In this document: positions 32,878 to 41,628 of the stretch, in pieces
Position numbering within the stretch: the first letter of the stretch is position 1
Layout of the letters: every line of letters starts with the position of its first letter
Assembly: GCA_016709545.1 (NCBI GenBank)
Contig: JADJMO010000004.1
Coordinates: forward strand, 1 to 64,000
Reading direction: 5' to 3'
Source of the DNA: Myxococcales bacterium
GTDB taxonomy: Bacteria > Myxococcota_A > Polyangia > Polyangiales > JADJMO01
Length of the DNA: 64,000 bases
The notes under the pieces: generated by a model
Seen by the model: the letters and a program-made list of their open reading frames with translations, nothing else
What the model was told of the DNA's origin: nothing
Database searches by the model: none
Made by a program: the position numbers and the translations under genes

Positions 32878-34505
32878 GCACGCGCGAGCTCCCGGCCGAG
32901 GGCTTCCTGCCGCTCGACCCGCGAGAGGCCCGGCGCGAAGAGCTGCCGCCCTCCACGCGGCGGGTGTTCGCCGTGGGCGGCGGCAAGGGCGGCATCGGCA
33001 AGTCGTTCGTCGCGCAGAGCCTCGCGGTCTATCTCGCGCAGCTCGGCAAGCGCGTGGTGCTGGTCGACGCCGACCCGACCGGCGCGAACCTCCACCTCTC
33101 GCTCGGGGTCGAGGCGCCCAAGCCCCTGCCCGAGTTCGCGCGCACGCGCGACCCGGCCTCCACCGCGCCGCCCAAGCAGCTCGAGAGCGCGCTCAGCGAG
33201 ACCAACGTCCCGGGGTTGCGGCTGTTCTGCGCGCCGGTCGAGTCGAGCGAGGGTGGCTCGCTCAAGACCGCCAAGAAGACCCGCCTGCTCGCCATGCTGC
33301 GCGCGCTGGTCGACGACGACATCGTCATCGACGTCGGCCCGGGCACGAGCGCCTCGGCCTGCGATCTGTTCCTCGCCGCCGACCTCGGCGTCGTCGTCAC
33401 GGTGCCCGAGCCCGCCGCCGTCGAGACCGCCTATCGGTTCATCCGCGCGGTGTTCGTGCGCGATCTGCGCCGTGCCTTGCACCCCGATCGCCTGCGCCTG
33501 CGCACCCTCGATCGCCTGCTCGGCGACCTGCCGCGCCTGCCGCTCCCGATCGACCTCTGTCGTCATTTCGCTCGCCTCGATGCGCCGCTCGGCGAGCTCG
33601 CGGGGCAGACCCTCGCGCGCATGCGCCCGCGGCTCGTGATCAACCAGGTCCGCGTCAAGAGCGACCTCGAGCTCGGTCCGTGGATGACCCAGGTCGCCGA
33701 GCGGCGCCTCGGCGTCACCCTCGATCCCATCGGGCACGTCGAGCACGACGACGCGGTCTGGCTCGCCAACCGCCACCGCTCGCCGCTGCTCGTCGACAAC
33801 CCGAGCTCCAAGGCCGGCCGCTGCGTCGAGCGCGTCGCGCGCCGGCTGCTCGCGGTGCTGCCCCACCGCCTGCGCGAGCTCGGCCTCGAGGCGCCGCCGC
33901 TCCCCGGCGAGGCCACCCACTACGAGCGCCTCCTCATCCCGCGCGGCGCGAGCGAAGAAGAGGTGCGCCGCGCGGTGAAGCGGCAACGCGAGGTGTACGC
34001 CCACGGTGGCCTGCCCACCGTGTCGCTCTACACGCGTGAAGATCTCGATCGCGAGCACGCGGGCCTCTCGGAGGCCGAAGACGTGCTGCTCGATCCGGCC
34101 CGTCGTCGCGCGTACGACGTCTCGGTGTTCCCGAACCACGAGGGTGGCCCCGCGCCCCCCTCGCCCGCCGACCGCGTGGTGAGCGAGGCCCAGGCCGCGG
34201 AGCTCCGCGAGCTGCAGGTGAGCGTCTCGCGCGAGCTCGGTCCCGACACCGAGTGGAGCGGCGCGCTGCTCAAGCGGGTGCGCGAGTCCCGCGGCATCAC
34301 GCTCGAGGAGATCGCCCAGAAGACCAAGGTCCCCCACACCCACCTCGCGGCGATCGAGACCGAGACCTTCTCCGAGCTGCCGTCGCTGGTCTACGTGCGC
34401 GGGTTCGTGGCGGAGTACGCCAAGTTCCTGCGCCTCGACCCCACGCAGGTCGCGCGCACCTACCTGCGAAGGGCCCGCGATCTGCTCGAGATCCGCGGCG
34501 GATGA
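32874..34505 (+). CDS. MinD/FlhG-like ATPase fused to a J-like segment and a RodZ-type HTH
   Basis: A 543-residue cytoplasmic protein. Residues about 30-330 are a MinD/ParA-type ATPase with the deviant Walker A GGGKGGIGKS (35-44), VLVDADPTGANLHL and DDDIVIDVGPGTS. Residues about 349-416 look like a degenerate J domain (YERLLIPRGASEEEVRRAVKRQREVY, then LSEAEDVLLDPARRRAYD) without the HPD tripeptide. Residues 463-543 are an HTH_25 domain (LKRVRESRGITLEEIAQKTKVP then VRGFVAEYAKFLRLDP), close to the RodZ-like protein at 20985-21515. It is coupled to manC (GTGA) and to the glycosyltransferase (ATGA). A positioning or regulatory role is inferred from the domains only. Confidence 0.82.
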   Translation: MSTRELPAEGFLPLDPREARREELPPSTRRVFAVGGGKGGIGKSFVAQSLAVYLAQLGKRVVLVDADPTGANLHLSLGVEAPKPLPEFARTRDPASTAPPKQLESALSETNVPGLRLFCAPVESSEGGSLKTAKKTRLLAMLRALVDDDIVIDVGPGTSASACDLFLAADLGVVVTVPEPAAVETAYRFIRAVFVRDLRRALHPDRLRLRTLDRLLGDLPRLPLPIDLCRHFARLDAPLGELAGQTLARMRPRLVINQVRVKSDLELGPWMTQVAERRLGVTLDPIGHVEHDDAVWLANRHRSPLLVDNPSSKAGRCVERVARRLLAVLPHRLRELGLEAPPLPGEATHYERLLIPRGASEEEVRRAVKRQREVYAHGGLPTVSLYTREDLDREHAGLSEAEDVLLDPARRRAYDVSVFPNHEGGPAPPSPADRVVSEAQAAELRELQVSVSRELGPDTEWSGALLKRVRESRGITLEEIAQKTKVPHTHLAAIETETFSELPSLVYVRGFVAEYAKFLRLDPTQVARTYLRRARDLLEIRGG

Positions 34506-35965
34506 GGCTCGCCGTGTCGTCGCTGCCCGGGGGCTGGCGAAGAACCCTCGACGTGGCCGCGGCGGCGCTGCTCGCCCGGCTCCTCGTCGTGCTGCTCCTG
34601 CCGGCCGAGCCGGTCTGGGACGGCTACTACTACGACCTCGGCGCGCGCCGCCTGGCCGCGGGGCTCGGCTACAGCGAGGACCTCCACCTCGGCACCCCGA
34701 CGGGCGAGGAGCGCGTCGCGTGGCTCGCCTGGGCCCATTACCCCATCGGCTACCCCGGGTTGCTCTCGCTCGTCTACCACGTGGTCGGCCCGGGCACGCT
34801 GGTCGGGCCGATCGTCAACGCGATCACCGGGGCACTCCTGGCCGCGGTCGCGCACCGGCTCGCGCGCGCGCTGTTCGAGGACGAGCGGCGCGCCACGATC
34901 GCCGGGCTCCTGGTCGCGCTGCACCCCGGGCTCGTGCTCTACGCGGGCGCCCTGATGACCGAACCGCTCGCCGCGCTGCTCATGTTCGGCGCGCTGCTCG
35001 CGGCCCGCCGCGGCAAGAACCTCGCTTCGGGGCCGGTGCTCGCCGGGGTGCTCCTCGGCCTCGCCACCCTCGTCCGGCCCAACGTCATCCTCCTCGCGCC
35101 GTTCGTCGCGCTGCTCGTGCACGACGGCGTGCTGCGGCGCGCGGGCGAGGCCTTCGCTCGCGCGGGCGCGCGCTGGGTCGCGCGGTCGGCCATCGTGTCC
35201 GCGTGCGCGCTCGCGGTGGTCGCGCCGTGGACCGTGCGCAACTGCCGGGTCATGGACGCCTGCGCGTTCGTGTCGACCAACGCCGGCTGGAACCTGGTGA
35301 TCGGCAGCGCGCCCGGGGCGACCGGCAAGTTCGAGTTCCTGGTCGGCCACACGCCCGAGGGCGGCCCGAGCTGCGACGAGGGCGGCCAGGTGGCCCAGGA
35401 CCGCTGCTGGTTCCGCTACGGCACGCGGATCATCAAGGCGCACCCCGGCCACTGGCTCTCGCTCGTGCCCGCCAAGCTGCACTACACGCTCGACGCGGAG
35501 TGGTTTCCCATCAACTACCTGCGCGAGGCCCGCCCCGACGCGGTGAGCGCGGGCGCCCACATCGTGATCGGCAAGCTGCTCACCGGCTTCAACCACCTGC
35601 TGGTCACGCTCGCCGCGCTGGCCGCCCTCGGCGGCGTGGACCGCGGAGAGGACCGCCGCGCGCGCCGCGTCCAGCTCGCGCTGCTGGTCGGGCTCGCGAT
35701 CCTGCTGGGCCTCTCGGCCGACCTCGCGACCCCGCGCGTATGGCCGCTCGGCGTCGCCGCGTGCTTGCTGCCATTGCTGCCACGGGTCCCTGGCGCGCCC
35801 CGGCGAGACCCGACGGAGTGGGCGATCGCGGGGGTGATCCTCACCACGCTGCTCACCCACGCCCTGTTCTTCGGCGAGGACCGCTACCACCTCGTGGCCT
35901 CGCCCGCGTTCGCCCTGCTGGCGGCGGGGCTCGCGCGGCGCGGGGTGCCTGTTGCGCGGACGTGA
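34502..35965 (+). CDS. GT39/ArnT-type membrane glycosyltransferase
   Basis: A 487-residue inner-membrane protein with about 11 helices. After the first helix comes the periplasmic loop with EPVWDGYYYDLGARRLAAG; its acidic residue is the typical catalytic Asp of GT-C enzymes. PYPLG-like features are replaced by AHYPIGYPGLL. Charged inner loops follow (LARALFEDERRATIAG). A periplasmic segment carries paired Cys (NCRVMDAC, SCDEGG, DRCWF). It would transfer sugar from a polyprenyl-phosphate donor. With manC two genes upstream, mannose is a reasonable guess, not shown. ATGA overlap with the fusion protein. Confidence 0.8.
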   Translation: MRLAVSSLPGGWRRTLDVAAAALLARLLVVLLLPAEPVWDGYYYDLGARRLAAGLGYSEDLHLGTPTGEERVAWLAWAHYPIGYPGLLSLVYHVVGPGTLVGPIVNAITGALLAAVAHRLARALFEDERRATIAGLLVALHPGLVLYAGALMTEPLAALLMFGALLAARRGKNLASGPVLAGVLLGLATLVRPNVILLAPFVALLVHDGVLRRAGEAFARAGARWVARSAIVSACALAVVAPWTVRNCRVMDACAFVSTNAGWNLVIGSAPGATGKFEFLVGHTPEGGPSCDEGGQVAQDRCWFRYGTRIIKAHPGHWLSLVPAKLHYTLDAEWFPINYLREARPDAVSAGAHIVIGKLLTGFNHLLVTLAALAALGGVDRGEDRRARRVQLALLVGLAILLGLSADLATPRVWPLGVAACLLPLLPRVPGAPRRDPTEWAIAGVILTTLLTHALFFGEDRYHLVASPAFALLAAGLARRGVPVART

Positions 35966-35969
35966 GCCC

Positions 35970-36365
35970 TCAGAGCGGGGCGGTCTCGATCTGCACGTCG
36001 ACGCTCGTCATGAGCTTGTGCACGGGGCAGCGCGCGACCACGTCGTAGAGCTTCTGGCGCTGGGCCTCGTCGAGCGGACCGTGGAAGGCGAGCTTCACGT
36101 GGAGCACGTACTTGCCCTTGCGCTCCTCCTTGTCGTCGCGCTCGACGTGGGCCTCGACCCGCTCGAGGGGGATCCCGTTGCGCTTCGCGTACCACGTGGC
36201 CGTGAGCGTCTTGCAGGAGGCGAGGGCCGCGTCGAAGTAGTCGTGCGGTCCCGGCGCGCTGTCGCCGCTGCCCTCCGCGGGGCCGACGTCGGCGCGGAAC
36301 GTGTGGCCACGCACCTTCAGGATCTGGGGGTACTCGCTCGGCGTCTCGGTCTCGGCGTCGATCAT
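35970..36365 (-). CDS. OsmC/Ohr-family peroxiredoxin-like protein
   Basis: A 131-residue soluble protein. The two redox Cys of the family are present in ALASCKTLTATWYA and VVARCPVHKLMT. The strand RGHTFRADVGPAEGSGDSAPGPHDYF precedes the first Cys. It would reduce organic hydroperoxides with dihydrolipoyl or thiol partners. Start ATG 36365 overlaps the stop of the upstream ferritin-like lipoprotein (ATGA), so peroxide defence and di-iron protein are linked. It converges with the glycosyltransferase gene, 4 bases apart. Confidence 0.87.
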   Translation of the reverse strand: MIDAETETPSEYPQILKVRGHTFRADVGPAEGSGDSAPGPHDYFDAALASCKTLTATWYAKRNGIPLERVEAHVERDDKEERKGKYVLHVKLAFHGPLDEAQRQKLYDVVARCPVHKLMTSVDVQIETAPL

Positions 36366-37594
36366 GAGAGGGAGGCTAGCGCACCCGCGGAGAGCGCGGC
36401 CTCCGTGCACGGGACGACGAGCTCGGCGATGAGCGGCGCCGTCGAGTCGAGGGCGGCGAGCTCCATTCGCAGCGCCGCGCGACCCGCCTCGCCGCTCACG
36501 GAGAGCGCCCAGGCGAGCGTGCGGTAGGCGAGGATCGCGTGGCGCTCCTCGTCGCCGGCGATGGTCTCGAGCGCGGCGCGCACGGTGGGATCGGTCTCTT
36601 CCTCGGCCTCGGCGCGCACCGCCACGGCGCCGATGGTCTCCTGCACGCAAGCGTCGCGGAACGTGGTCGTCACGAGCTCGACCGCGGTCGGGATCCGCAG
36701 CGGCGGCAGCGCGAGCGCACCCGGCCCGAGGCCCTGCCCGGCGAGCCCGAACATGAGGCGTGCGTGCTCCACCTCGTCGAGCGCGGCCCGGTGGGTGTCG
36801 GCGACCAGCTCGGCGGGCGCGCCGTGGGCCAGGAGGGCGAGCGCGGTGAGCGAGAACGAGGCGATGGCGGCGTGCTCGCCGAGCGCTGCGCGGAGGAAGC
36901 GCACGGAGCGGAGGCCGTCGGTGGGACCGCCCTTGGCCCAGTCGTCACGGACCGTGACGTCGGCGATCACGTCCCTGGCCCCGGCGCGGAGGGCGCGACC
37001 GACCCACGGCGGGACGCACACCTGCTGCGTCTCGTAGCAGCAAACGTCGGTCTTGGTCTTCTTGCGCTCGGCGGTGGTGACGTCGCCGAGCAGCGCGACC
37101 GAGCACATGGGCGCCGGCCCGACGCCTTGCTGGCAGCCCATCGGCGCCGCGGGGTGGCAGGGGCAGGCCTCCAGGAGCTGGGCAGGACAGGCCTTGGGCT
37201 TGGTCGCAGGGACGTTCGGGAACGTGCTCTGGTAGACCGCGTCGTCGAGCGACAGGCACTGCGCGGTCGAGGTCTGCGGGCAGTAGCTCGGCGGCGCGAC
37301 CTTGGGCTTGTACTGCGCGTAGGTGACCTTCGCGACCTTCTTCGCGGGCGCCGCATCCATGGTGCCGGTGTCGGCCACGCCGGTGTCGACCACGATCGGA
37401 CCCACGTCGGGTAGAGGTCCGGTCTCCTCCTCGACGCTCGTGGACGACGAGGCCGACGACGACGGCGCGACCGACGACGACGGCGAGGGTGGAGACGCGT
37501 CTGTCCCCGCGCCCAGGACGGGTTCGCGGGGACAGCCGAGCGCGACGACCGGCGCGCCGAGGGCGAGGAGGATGCGTTGCCGGAGCGCCGTCAT
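36362..37594 (-). CDS. Lipoprotein with C-terminal ferritin-like di-iron domain
   Basis: A 410-residue exported protein. The signal peptide has lipobox VALGC (Cys21). Residues 28-80 are a Ser/Thr/Asp-rich spacer ending in DTGVADTGTMD. Residues 100-195 are Cys-rich (CPAQLLEACPCHPAAPMGC, DVCCYETQQVC). Residues about 230-365 form a four-helix ferritin-like domain with Glu240 (LGEHAAIASF), Glu274..His277 (DEVEHARL), Glu319 (CVQETIGA) and Glu349..His352 (GDEERHAILAY), a complete di-iron ligand set. An oxidase or peroxidase at the membrane surface is plausible. Co-translated with OsmC. A TACGAT box lies 6 bases before the ATG. Confidence 0.82.
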   Translation of the reverse strand: MTALRQRILLALGAPVVALGCPREPVLGAGTDASPPSPSSSVAPSSSASSSTSVEEETGPLPDVGPIVVDTGVADTGTMDAAPAKKVAKVTYAQYKPKVAPPSYCPQTSTAQCLSLDDAVYQSTFPNVPATKPKACPAQLLEACPCHPAAPMGCQQGVGPAPMCSVALLGDVTTAERKKTKTDVCCYETQQVCVPPWVGRALRAGARDVIADVTVRDDWAKGGPTDGLRSVRFLRAALGEHAAIASFSLTALALLAHGAPAELVADTHRAALDEVEHARLMFGLAGQGLGPGALALPPLRIPTAVELVTTTFRDACVQETIGAVAVRAEAEEETDPTVRAALETIAGDEERHAILAYRTLAWALSVSGEAGRAALRMELAALDSTAPLIAELVVPCTEAALSAGALASLS

Positions 37595-37600
37595 CCTCCC

Positions 37601-37606
37601 ATCGTA
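37601..37606 (-). promoter_or_regulatory. -10-like TAnnnT for the ferritin-like/OsmC operon
   Basis: On the minus strand TACGAT is followed by GGGAGG and ATG 37594. The GGGAGG abuts the ATG, too close to work as a ribosome-binding site, which favours a leaderless reading. Confidence 0.42.
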
Positions 37607-37608
37607 GA

Positions 37609-39465
37609 TCAGGCGTCGCCGCCCTGGGCGTTGACCACGCTCACCGGCGGCATCGCGCTCTCCTTGGCCTCGGCCTCCTGCCCCTTGACCGCGTCGCCCC
37701 AGAGCGCGGCGCGCAGCTCCTCGAGGCGCGACCTGGTCTTGGTGAGCTTCTCGCCCGCCGCCTCGACCACGGCCACCTCGGTGGTGCTCTTCTCGGCGCC
37801 CTCGGCGCGCGCCGACTTGGCCGACTTGAGCACCTCGAGCAGCTCGCGGTGCAGGTCTTCGCTGGCCGAGACGACCCACGCGTCGAGCTTGTCGGAGAAC
37901 TCGTTGACCATCTCGTCGATCTTGGGGCCGACCTTGGCCGCGATCTCGCGGAGGATCTCCGGGGTCTTCTCCTTCGCCTTGCGCTTGTACTCGCTCGCGA
38001 TGCGGTCCTTGGCGATCTTGCCGAGCACGGGCGCCGCGACCAGCATGACGATGCCGAAGATCCACGCCTGCGAGATGATCGCGCCGAGCCCCATGCTGAG
38101 CGCCACGTAGGTGCCCATGTCGAGGACGAAGCTGTCGATCTCGATCTTGTTCTTGGGCAGCGGCCCGAACTGGTCGTGCAGGCGCTTGGCGGTGGCCGTG
38201 GCGTCGTCCTTCACGAGGGCGATGGTGCGCTCGGCGATGGCCTCGAGCGCCGCGGCGACCTCCTTGGTCTCGGCCTCGGCCCAGGTGCGCACCACGTGCT
38301 CGAGGAACGGCTGGTAGAACGTCTTGACGTCCTCCGGGTCGGCCGCGTCGATCTGCGAGGTGACCACGCGGGTCGCGTCGTCGACGAAGCGGTCGAGGTC
38401 GCGGCGCGCCCAGGCGCGGACCGCGCTCACGTCCTCGCGGATCTTGGCGCGGCGCTGCTCGATGGTGGAGCCCTGGCCGGCGAGGTCGCTCTCGATGGCC
38501 GAGATGCGGCGCGCGAGCTCCTGCTCGTCCATCACGAGGGCCCGGCGCTTGGCATCGACGCCCTTGACCAGGGTCTCGCTCGCGGCGAGCGCCTCTCCGA
38601 GCGCGTTGTCGAGCAGGATGCGGCCCCGCTGCTCGGCGAGGAAGCGGGTGAGGTGGTCGACGAGGTGCTTCATGCCGCTCGCGTCGGCGTCGCCCGCGAG
38701 GGCCTTCTGCGCGCTCACCGGGAACACCACGGGGTTCGACACGAGCTTGGCGAGCTGGATCTTGGCGTACTCGAACGCCTCGACGCGCTCGTCGTCGGCG
38801 AGGATGTCCCACTTGGTGATGACGAAGATGATCTTGTCGCGCGACTGACCGATCACCTTGTCTTGCAGGAACGCGCGCTCGCTCTCCTTGAGGATCTGCC
38901 CCGCGTCGAGCAGGAACAACACCGCGTCGGACTGCGGGATGTAGCTGTAGGTGATGTCGGCGCGCTGGAGCGAGAGGTCGTTCACGCCTGGGGTGTCGAC
39001 CAGCACGATCCGCTCCTCGAGCAGCGGCGCCGGGTAGCTCACCTCGAGGTGCGAGACCTTGTCGACCGGGTTCTCGCCGCCGACGACGAACGCGCGTACG
39101 CCGTCGAACGGGATGGGCCGCTCCTCGCCGCCCTCCATCACGACCTTGGCCGAGGGCTCGGCGGCGTGACGCAGGTGGTGGATGGTGGCCGTCGTGGGCG
39201 TGACGCCGGTCGGCAGCACGGCGGCGCCGAGCAACGCGTTCACGAACGTGGTCTTGCCGTGGTTGAACTCGCCGACCACCACGAGGTGGAACCGGTCTTC
39301 TTCGAGCTTCTTCACCAGGTCGCCCTGGATGCGGTCGTGGAGCGTGCCCGCGCCGAGCGACTTGGCGACGTCGGCCAGGTCTTGCACGGTGACGGTCACG
39401 TCGACCTTGCGCTCGCGGAAGCCCTCGAGCGCGCCCTTGCCCCCCTCTTTGTTCTCTTCGCTCAT
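37609..39465 (-). CDS. Dynamin-like GTPase
   Basis: A 618-residue protein. The G domain carries G1 GEFNHGKTT (65-73), a G2 Thr in LPTGVTPTTATI, G3 LVDTPGVND and G4 ITKWD. Long helical stalk-like regions follow (RRALVMDEQELARRISAIESDLAG, RAWARRDLDRFVDDATRVV). A hydrophobic hairpin near residues 460-490 (ALSMGLGAIISQAWIFGIVMLVAAPVLG) would insert in membrane. The C-terminal half is again coiled coil. This is the layout of bacterial dynamin-like proteins, which remodel or protect membranes. The start codon overlaps the stop of the M48 peptidase gene (ATGA). Confidence 0.85.
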   Translation of the reverse strand: MSEENKEGGKGALEGFRERKVDVTVTVQDLADVAKSLGAGTLHDRIQGDLVKKLEEDRFHLVVVGEFNHGKTTFVNALLGAAVLPTGVTPTTATIHHLRHAAEPSAKVVMEGGEERPIPFDGVRAFVVGGENPVDKVSHLEVSYPAPLLEERIVLVDTPGVNDLSLQRADITYSYIPQSDAVLFLLDAGQILKESERAFLQDKVIGQSRDKIIFVITKWDILADDERVEAFEYAKIQLAKLVSNPVVFPVSAQKALAGDADASGMKHLVDHLTRFLAEQRGRILLDNALGEALAASETLVKGVDAKRRALVMDEQELARRISAIESDLAGQGSTIEQRRAKIREDVSAVRAWARRDLDRFVDDATRVVTSQIDAADPEDVKTFYQPFLEHVVRTWAEAETKEVAAALEAIAERTIALVKDDATATAKRLHDQFGPLPKNKIEIDSFVLDMGTYVALSMGLGAIISQAWIFGIVMLVAAPVLGKIAKDRIASEYKRKAKEKTPEILREIAAKVGPKIDEMVNEFSDKLDAWVVSASEDLHRELLEVLKSAKSARAEGAEKSTTEVAVVEAAGEKLTKTRSRLEELRAALWGDAVKGQEAEAKESAMPPVSVVNAQGGDA

Positions 39466-40349
39466 GCGAACACCTGGATGATCTCGGAGACGCGCTTGTC
39501 GCACTCCTCCATGGTGATGCCGTCTTCGCCGAGGCCAGCGGCCTTGCGGTAGAGGGCGGTCTTGGCGAACTCGCGCATGGCCATCACGCGCTTGGGCACG
39601 TAGGGGTGGCTCGCGAAGGCCTCGGCGATGCGGCCGATGCCCTGCTTGCCGTCCTCGTACTGGGTGACGAACTCGTCGAGGTCGAGCTGGTCGTAGAGTT
39701 TCTTGCTGCCGAGGGCGAGCTTCATCATGCCCTTGCCGCTGACGTTCACGTCCTTGACCACGAGCATGCCGGCGCGGTCGCAGGTGATCTCGGCGCGGCG
39801 CGACCAGGCCGCGAGCGCCACCTTGGCCGGGTACGCGAGGCCGCCGACCAGCGCGTTCACCATGTAGGTGAGGATGTAGAGCGTGGTGTTGTAGACCACG
39901 TGTTTGTTCTGGATGTGGCCGCACTCGTGGCCGATGACGTCGAGCAGCTCCGCGTCGCTGAAGTGGTCGATCAGCGAGCCGTTGACCAGGATGAAGCTGT
40001 CGTCGTTGGTGCCGAACGTGCCCGCGTTGAGGTGCGGGTTCTGCCCCACGTACATGGTGGGGGTGGGGATGCCGAGGGTCTGCGCGGACTGGGCGAGCAT
40101 GCCGTGCAGCCGCGGGAACTGCCGCTCGTTGACCCGGACGGTGTGTCCGAGGAGCTCGTTCTTGCCGAACGCCTTCCACATGCGGACGGTGGCCGAGACG
40201 GCCCACTCGACCGGGGCCATCTTCTCGAACGTGGCCCGGGTCTGCCGGTCGGAGACGTATGCGTAGTCGAAGCCGTCGCCGCCGCCGGCGTGCGCCGACT
40301 TCTTGTTGCGGACGAAGCTTGCGAAATCGAGCTCGGGGATTTGCGCCAT
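39462..40349 (-). CDS. M48-family zinc metallopeptidase
   Basis: A 295-residue protein with the zinc motif VIGHECGHIQNKH (HExxH) and the third ligand in AEITCDRAG. A membrane-associating stretch lies between them (LYILTYMVNALVGGLAYPAKVALAAW). The N-terminus is long and soluble without a signal peptide, so the catalytic site is probably cytoplasmic or membrane-proximal, as in HtpX/Ste24 relatives. I chose ATG 40349 (MAQIPELDFASFVRNKK). It is first in a two-gene operon with the dynamin-like GTPase, which suggests a shared membrane-maintenance job (inference). A TAGGCT box lies 13 bases upstream. Confidence 0.85.
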   Translation of the reverse strand: MAQIPELDFASFVRNKKSAHAGGGDGFDYAYVSDRQTRATFEKMAPVEWAVSATVRMWKAFGKNELLGHTVRVNERQFPRLHGMLAQSAQTLGIPTPTMYVGQNPHLNAGTFGTNDDSFILVNGSLIDHFSDAELLDVIGHECGHIQNKHVVYNTTLYILTYMVNALVGGLAYPAKVALAAWSRRAEITCDRAGMLVVKDVNVSGKGMMKLALGSKKLYDQLDLDEFVTQYEDGKQGIGRIAEAFASHPYVPKRVMAMREFAKTALYRKAAGLGEDGITMEECDKRVSEIIQVFA

Positions 40350-40462
40350 GGGGTTGCCTCGGAGCCTAAGCACCGGAAGGACACCGGGCAATCGGGGCTC
40401 TTGGCGCTGAACGTTTCTTCACGATCGATCCTTCCTGGACTCCAACCGCGGCCGGAGAGGTG

Positions 40463-40468
40463 TATTCT
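40463..40468 (+). promoter_or_regulatory. -10-like element before the porin gene
   Basis: TATTCT lies 11 bases before ATG 40480, slightly further than at the other genes, allowing a very short leader. Confidence 0.35.
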
Positions 40469-40479
40469 CCCGCGCATTC

Positions 40480-41628
40480 ATGCGGAAGTACCCCCACGTC
40501 GCCTTCGCAGCCGTTTCGTTCCTGCTCGTGACGGGCCTCTCCACGGGGACGGCACGGGCGGAAGACGAGCTGCCGAGCGGCTCCGACGGTCCCCGGCTCA
40601 AGCCGATCCTCGTGGCGGATGGATACTGGGCCTTCCACGACCAGGCGCCGCTGGTCCGCAAGGCGACGGGGCTCACCACCGGCTCTGCGCACCACGCGTT
40701 CAGTGCCAACCTCGTGGCCGCGGGCGCGAAGCTCGAGCATTCCAAGCTCATGGGCCAGGTGGTGGTCCAGTTCGGCGATTCGGTCGACAACCTCTACGGC
40801 ACGTCCTCGTCGACCCGGCACGTCCAGCTCGCGTCGGTGGGCTATCGCCTCGGCTCGGATTTCTGGGTCGAGGCCGGCGTGCTGCCGTCGCAGATCGGGC
40901 GCGAAGACTTCGTGTCCGCGCGCAACTGGTCGTACACGCGCGCGTTCGTGTCCGACGCCACGCCCTACTTCGTCACCGGCGCCCGCTTCGGCTGGCGCGC
41001 CCTCCCCACGCTCACGGTCGACGTCACGGTGTTCAACGGGTGGAACGCCCTCGCGTTCCAGGACACGAACGACGGCAAGGCCGGCAACCTGCACGTCGCG
41101 TGGCGGCCCAACGCCTGGCTGTCCGTCGACAACGCCATCGTGGTGAGCCGCGAGCTCTCTCCGAGCAGCCCCGACGACGGCAAGCCCCTGCGCCTGTTCG
41201 AGGATCTCATCGTCGAGGTGCGGCCGTTCAAGTGGCTGCAGGTCGCGATCGAGGCCTGGGGCGGGCGCGAGCAGGGCTACGTCGTGCGCGACGCCGCGCG
41301 CGCCGAGGTGCAGAAGGACCCTATGTATTACGGCGGGGCCGCGTGGGCCCGCTTCGCGCCGAGCGAGACCACCTACGTGGCCGTGCGCGGCGAGCTGTTC
41401 CGCGACGAATACGGCATCCTGCTCGGGGCGAGCGACGTGAAGACCGTCGCGCCGCGCGAGGTCCGGGGCCTCACCCTCACGCTCGGCTGGCAGCCCCACC
41501 CGGCGATGCTCGTGCGCCTCGAGGCGCTGCACCGCACCTCCAAGGAGGACTGGTTCCGGCTGCAGGAGAACGGTGGGTTCGCCTCGTCGTCGAGCTCGCT
41601 GCTCGCCTCGGCGGTGTTGAGCCTCTGA
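40480..41628 (+). CDS. Outer-membrane porin (OmpL/BBP2-like barrel)
   Basis: A 382-residue protein. The signal peptide MRKYPHVAFAAVSFLLVTGLSTGTARAED is cleaved after ARA. The chain alternates amphipathic strands (GYWAFHDQAP, QVVVQFGDSVDNLYG, HVQLASVGYRLGSDFWVEAGVLPSQIG, RFGWRALPTLTVDVTVFNGWNAL, AAWARFAPSETTYVAVRGELF, LTLTLGWQPHPAMLVRLEALH) and ends in ASAVLSL. It matches outer-membrane beta-barrels of the porin-2/OmpL type found in myxobacteria. Substrate unknown. It converges with the next minus gene with no bases between the stop codons. Confidence 0.8.
   Translation: MRKYPHVAFAAVSFLLVTGLSTGTARAEDELPSGSDGPRLKPILVADGYWAFHDQAPLVRKATGLTTGSAHHAFSANLVAAGAKLEHSKLMGQVVVQFGDSVDNLYGTSSSTRHVQLASVGYRLGSDFWVEAGVLPSQIGREDFVSARNWSYTRAFVSDATPYFVTGARFGWRALPTLTVDVTVFNGWNALAFQDTNDGKAGNLHVAWRPNAWLSVDNAIVVSRELSPSSPDDGKPLRLFEDLIVEVRPFKWLQVAIEAWGGREQGYVVRDAARAEVQKDPMYYGGAAWARFAPSETTYVAVRGELFRDEYGILLGASDVKTVAPREVRGLTLTLGWQPHPAMLVRLEALHRTSKEDWFRLQENGGFASSSSSLLASAVLSL

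Noticed and set aside
36373..36378. TAGCCT 7 bases before the OsmC start, fitting the leaderless pattern
   Set aside because: It lies inside the last codons of the overlapping ferritin-like gene, so coding constraint explains it; left out of the promoter count.
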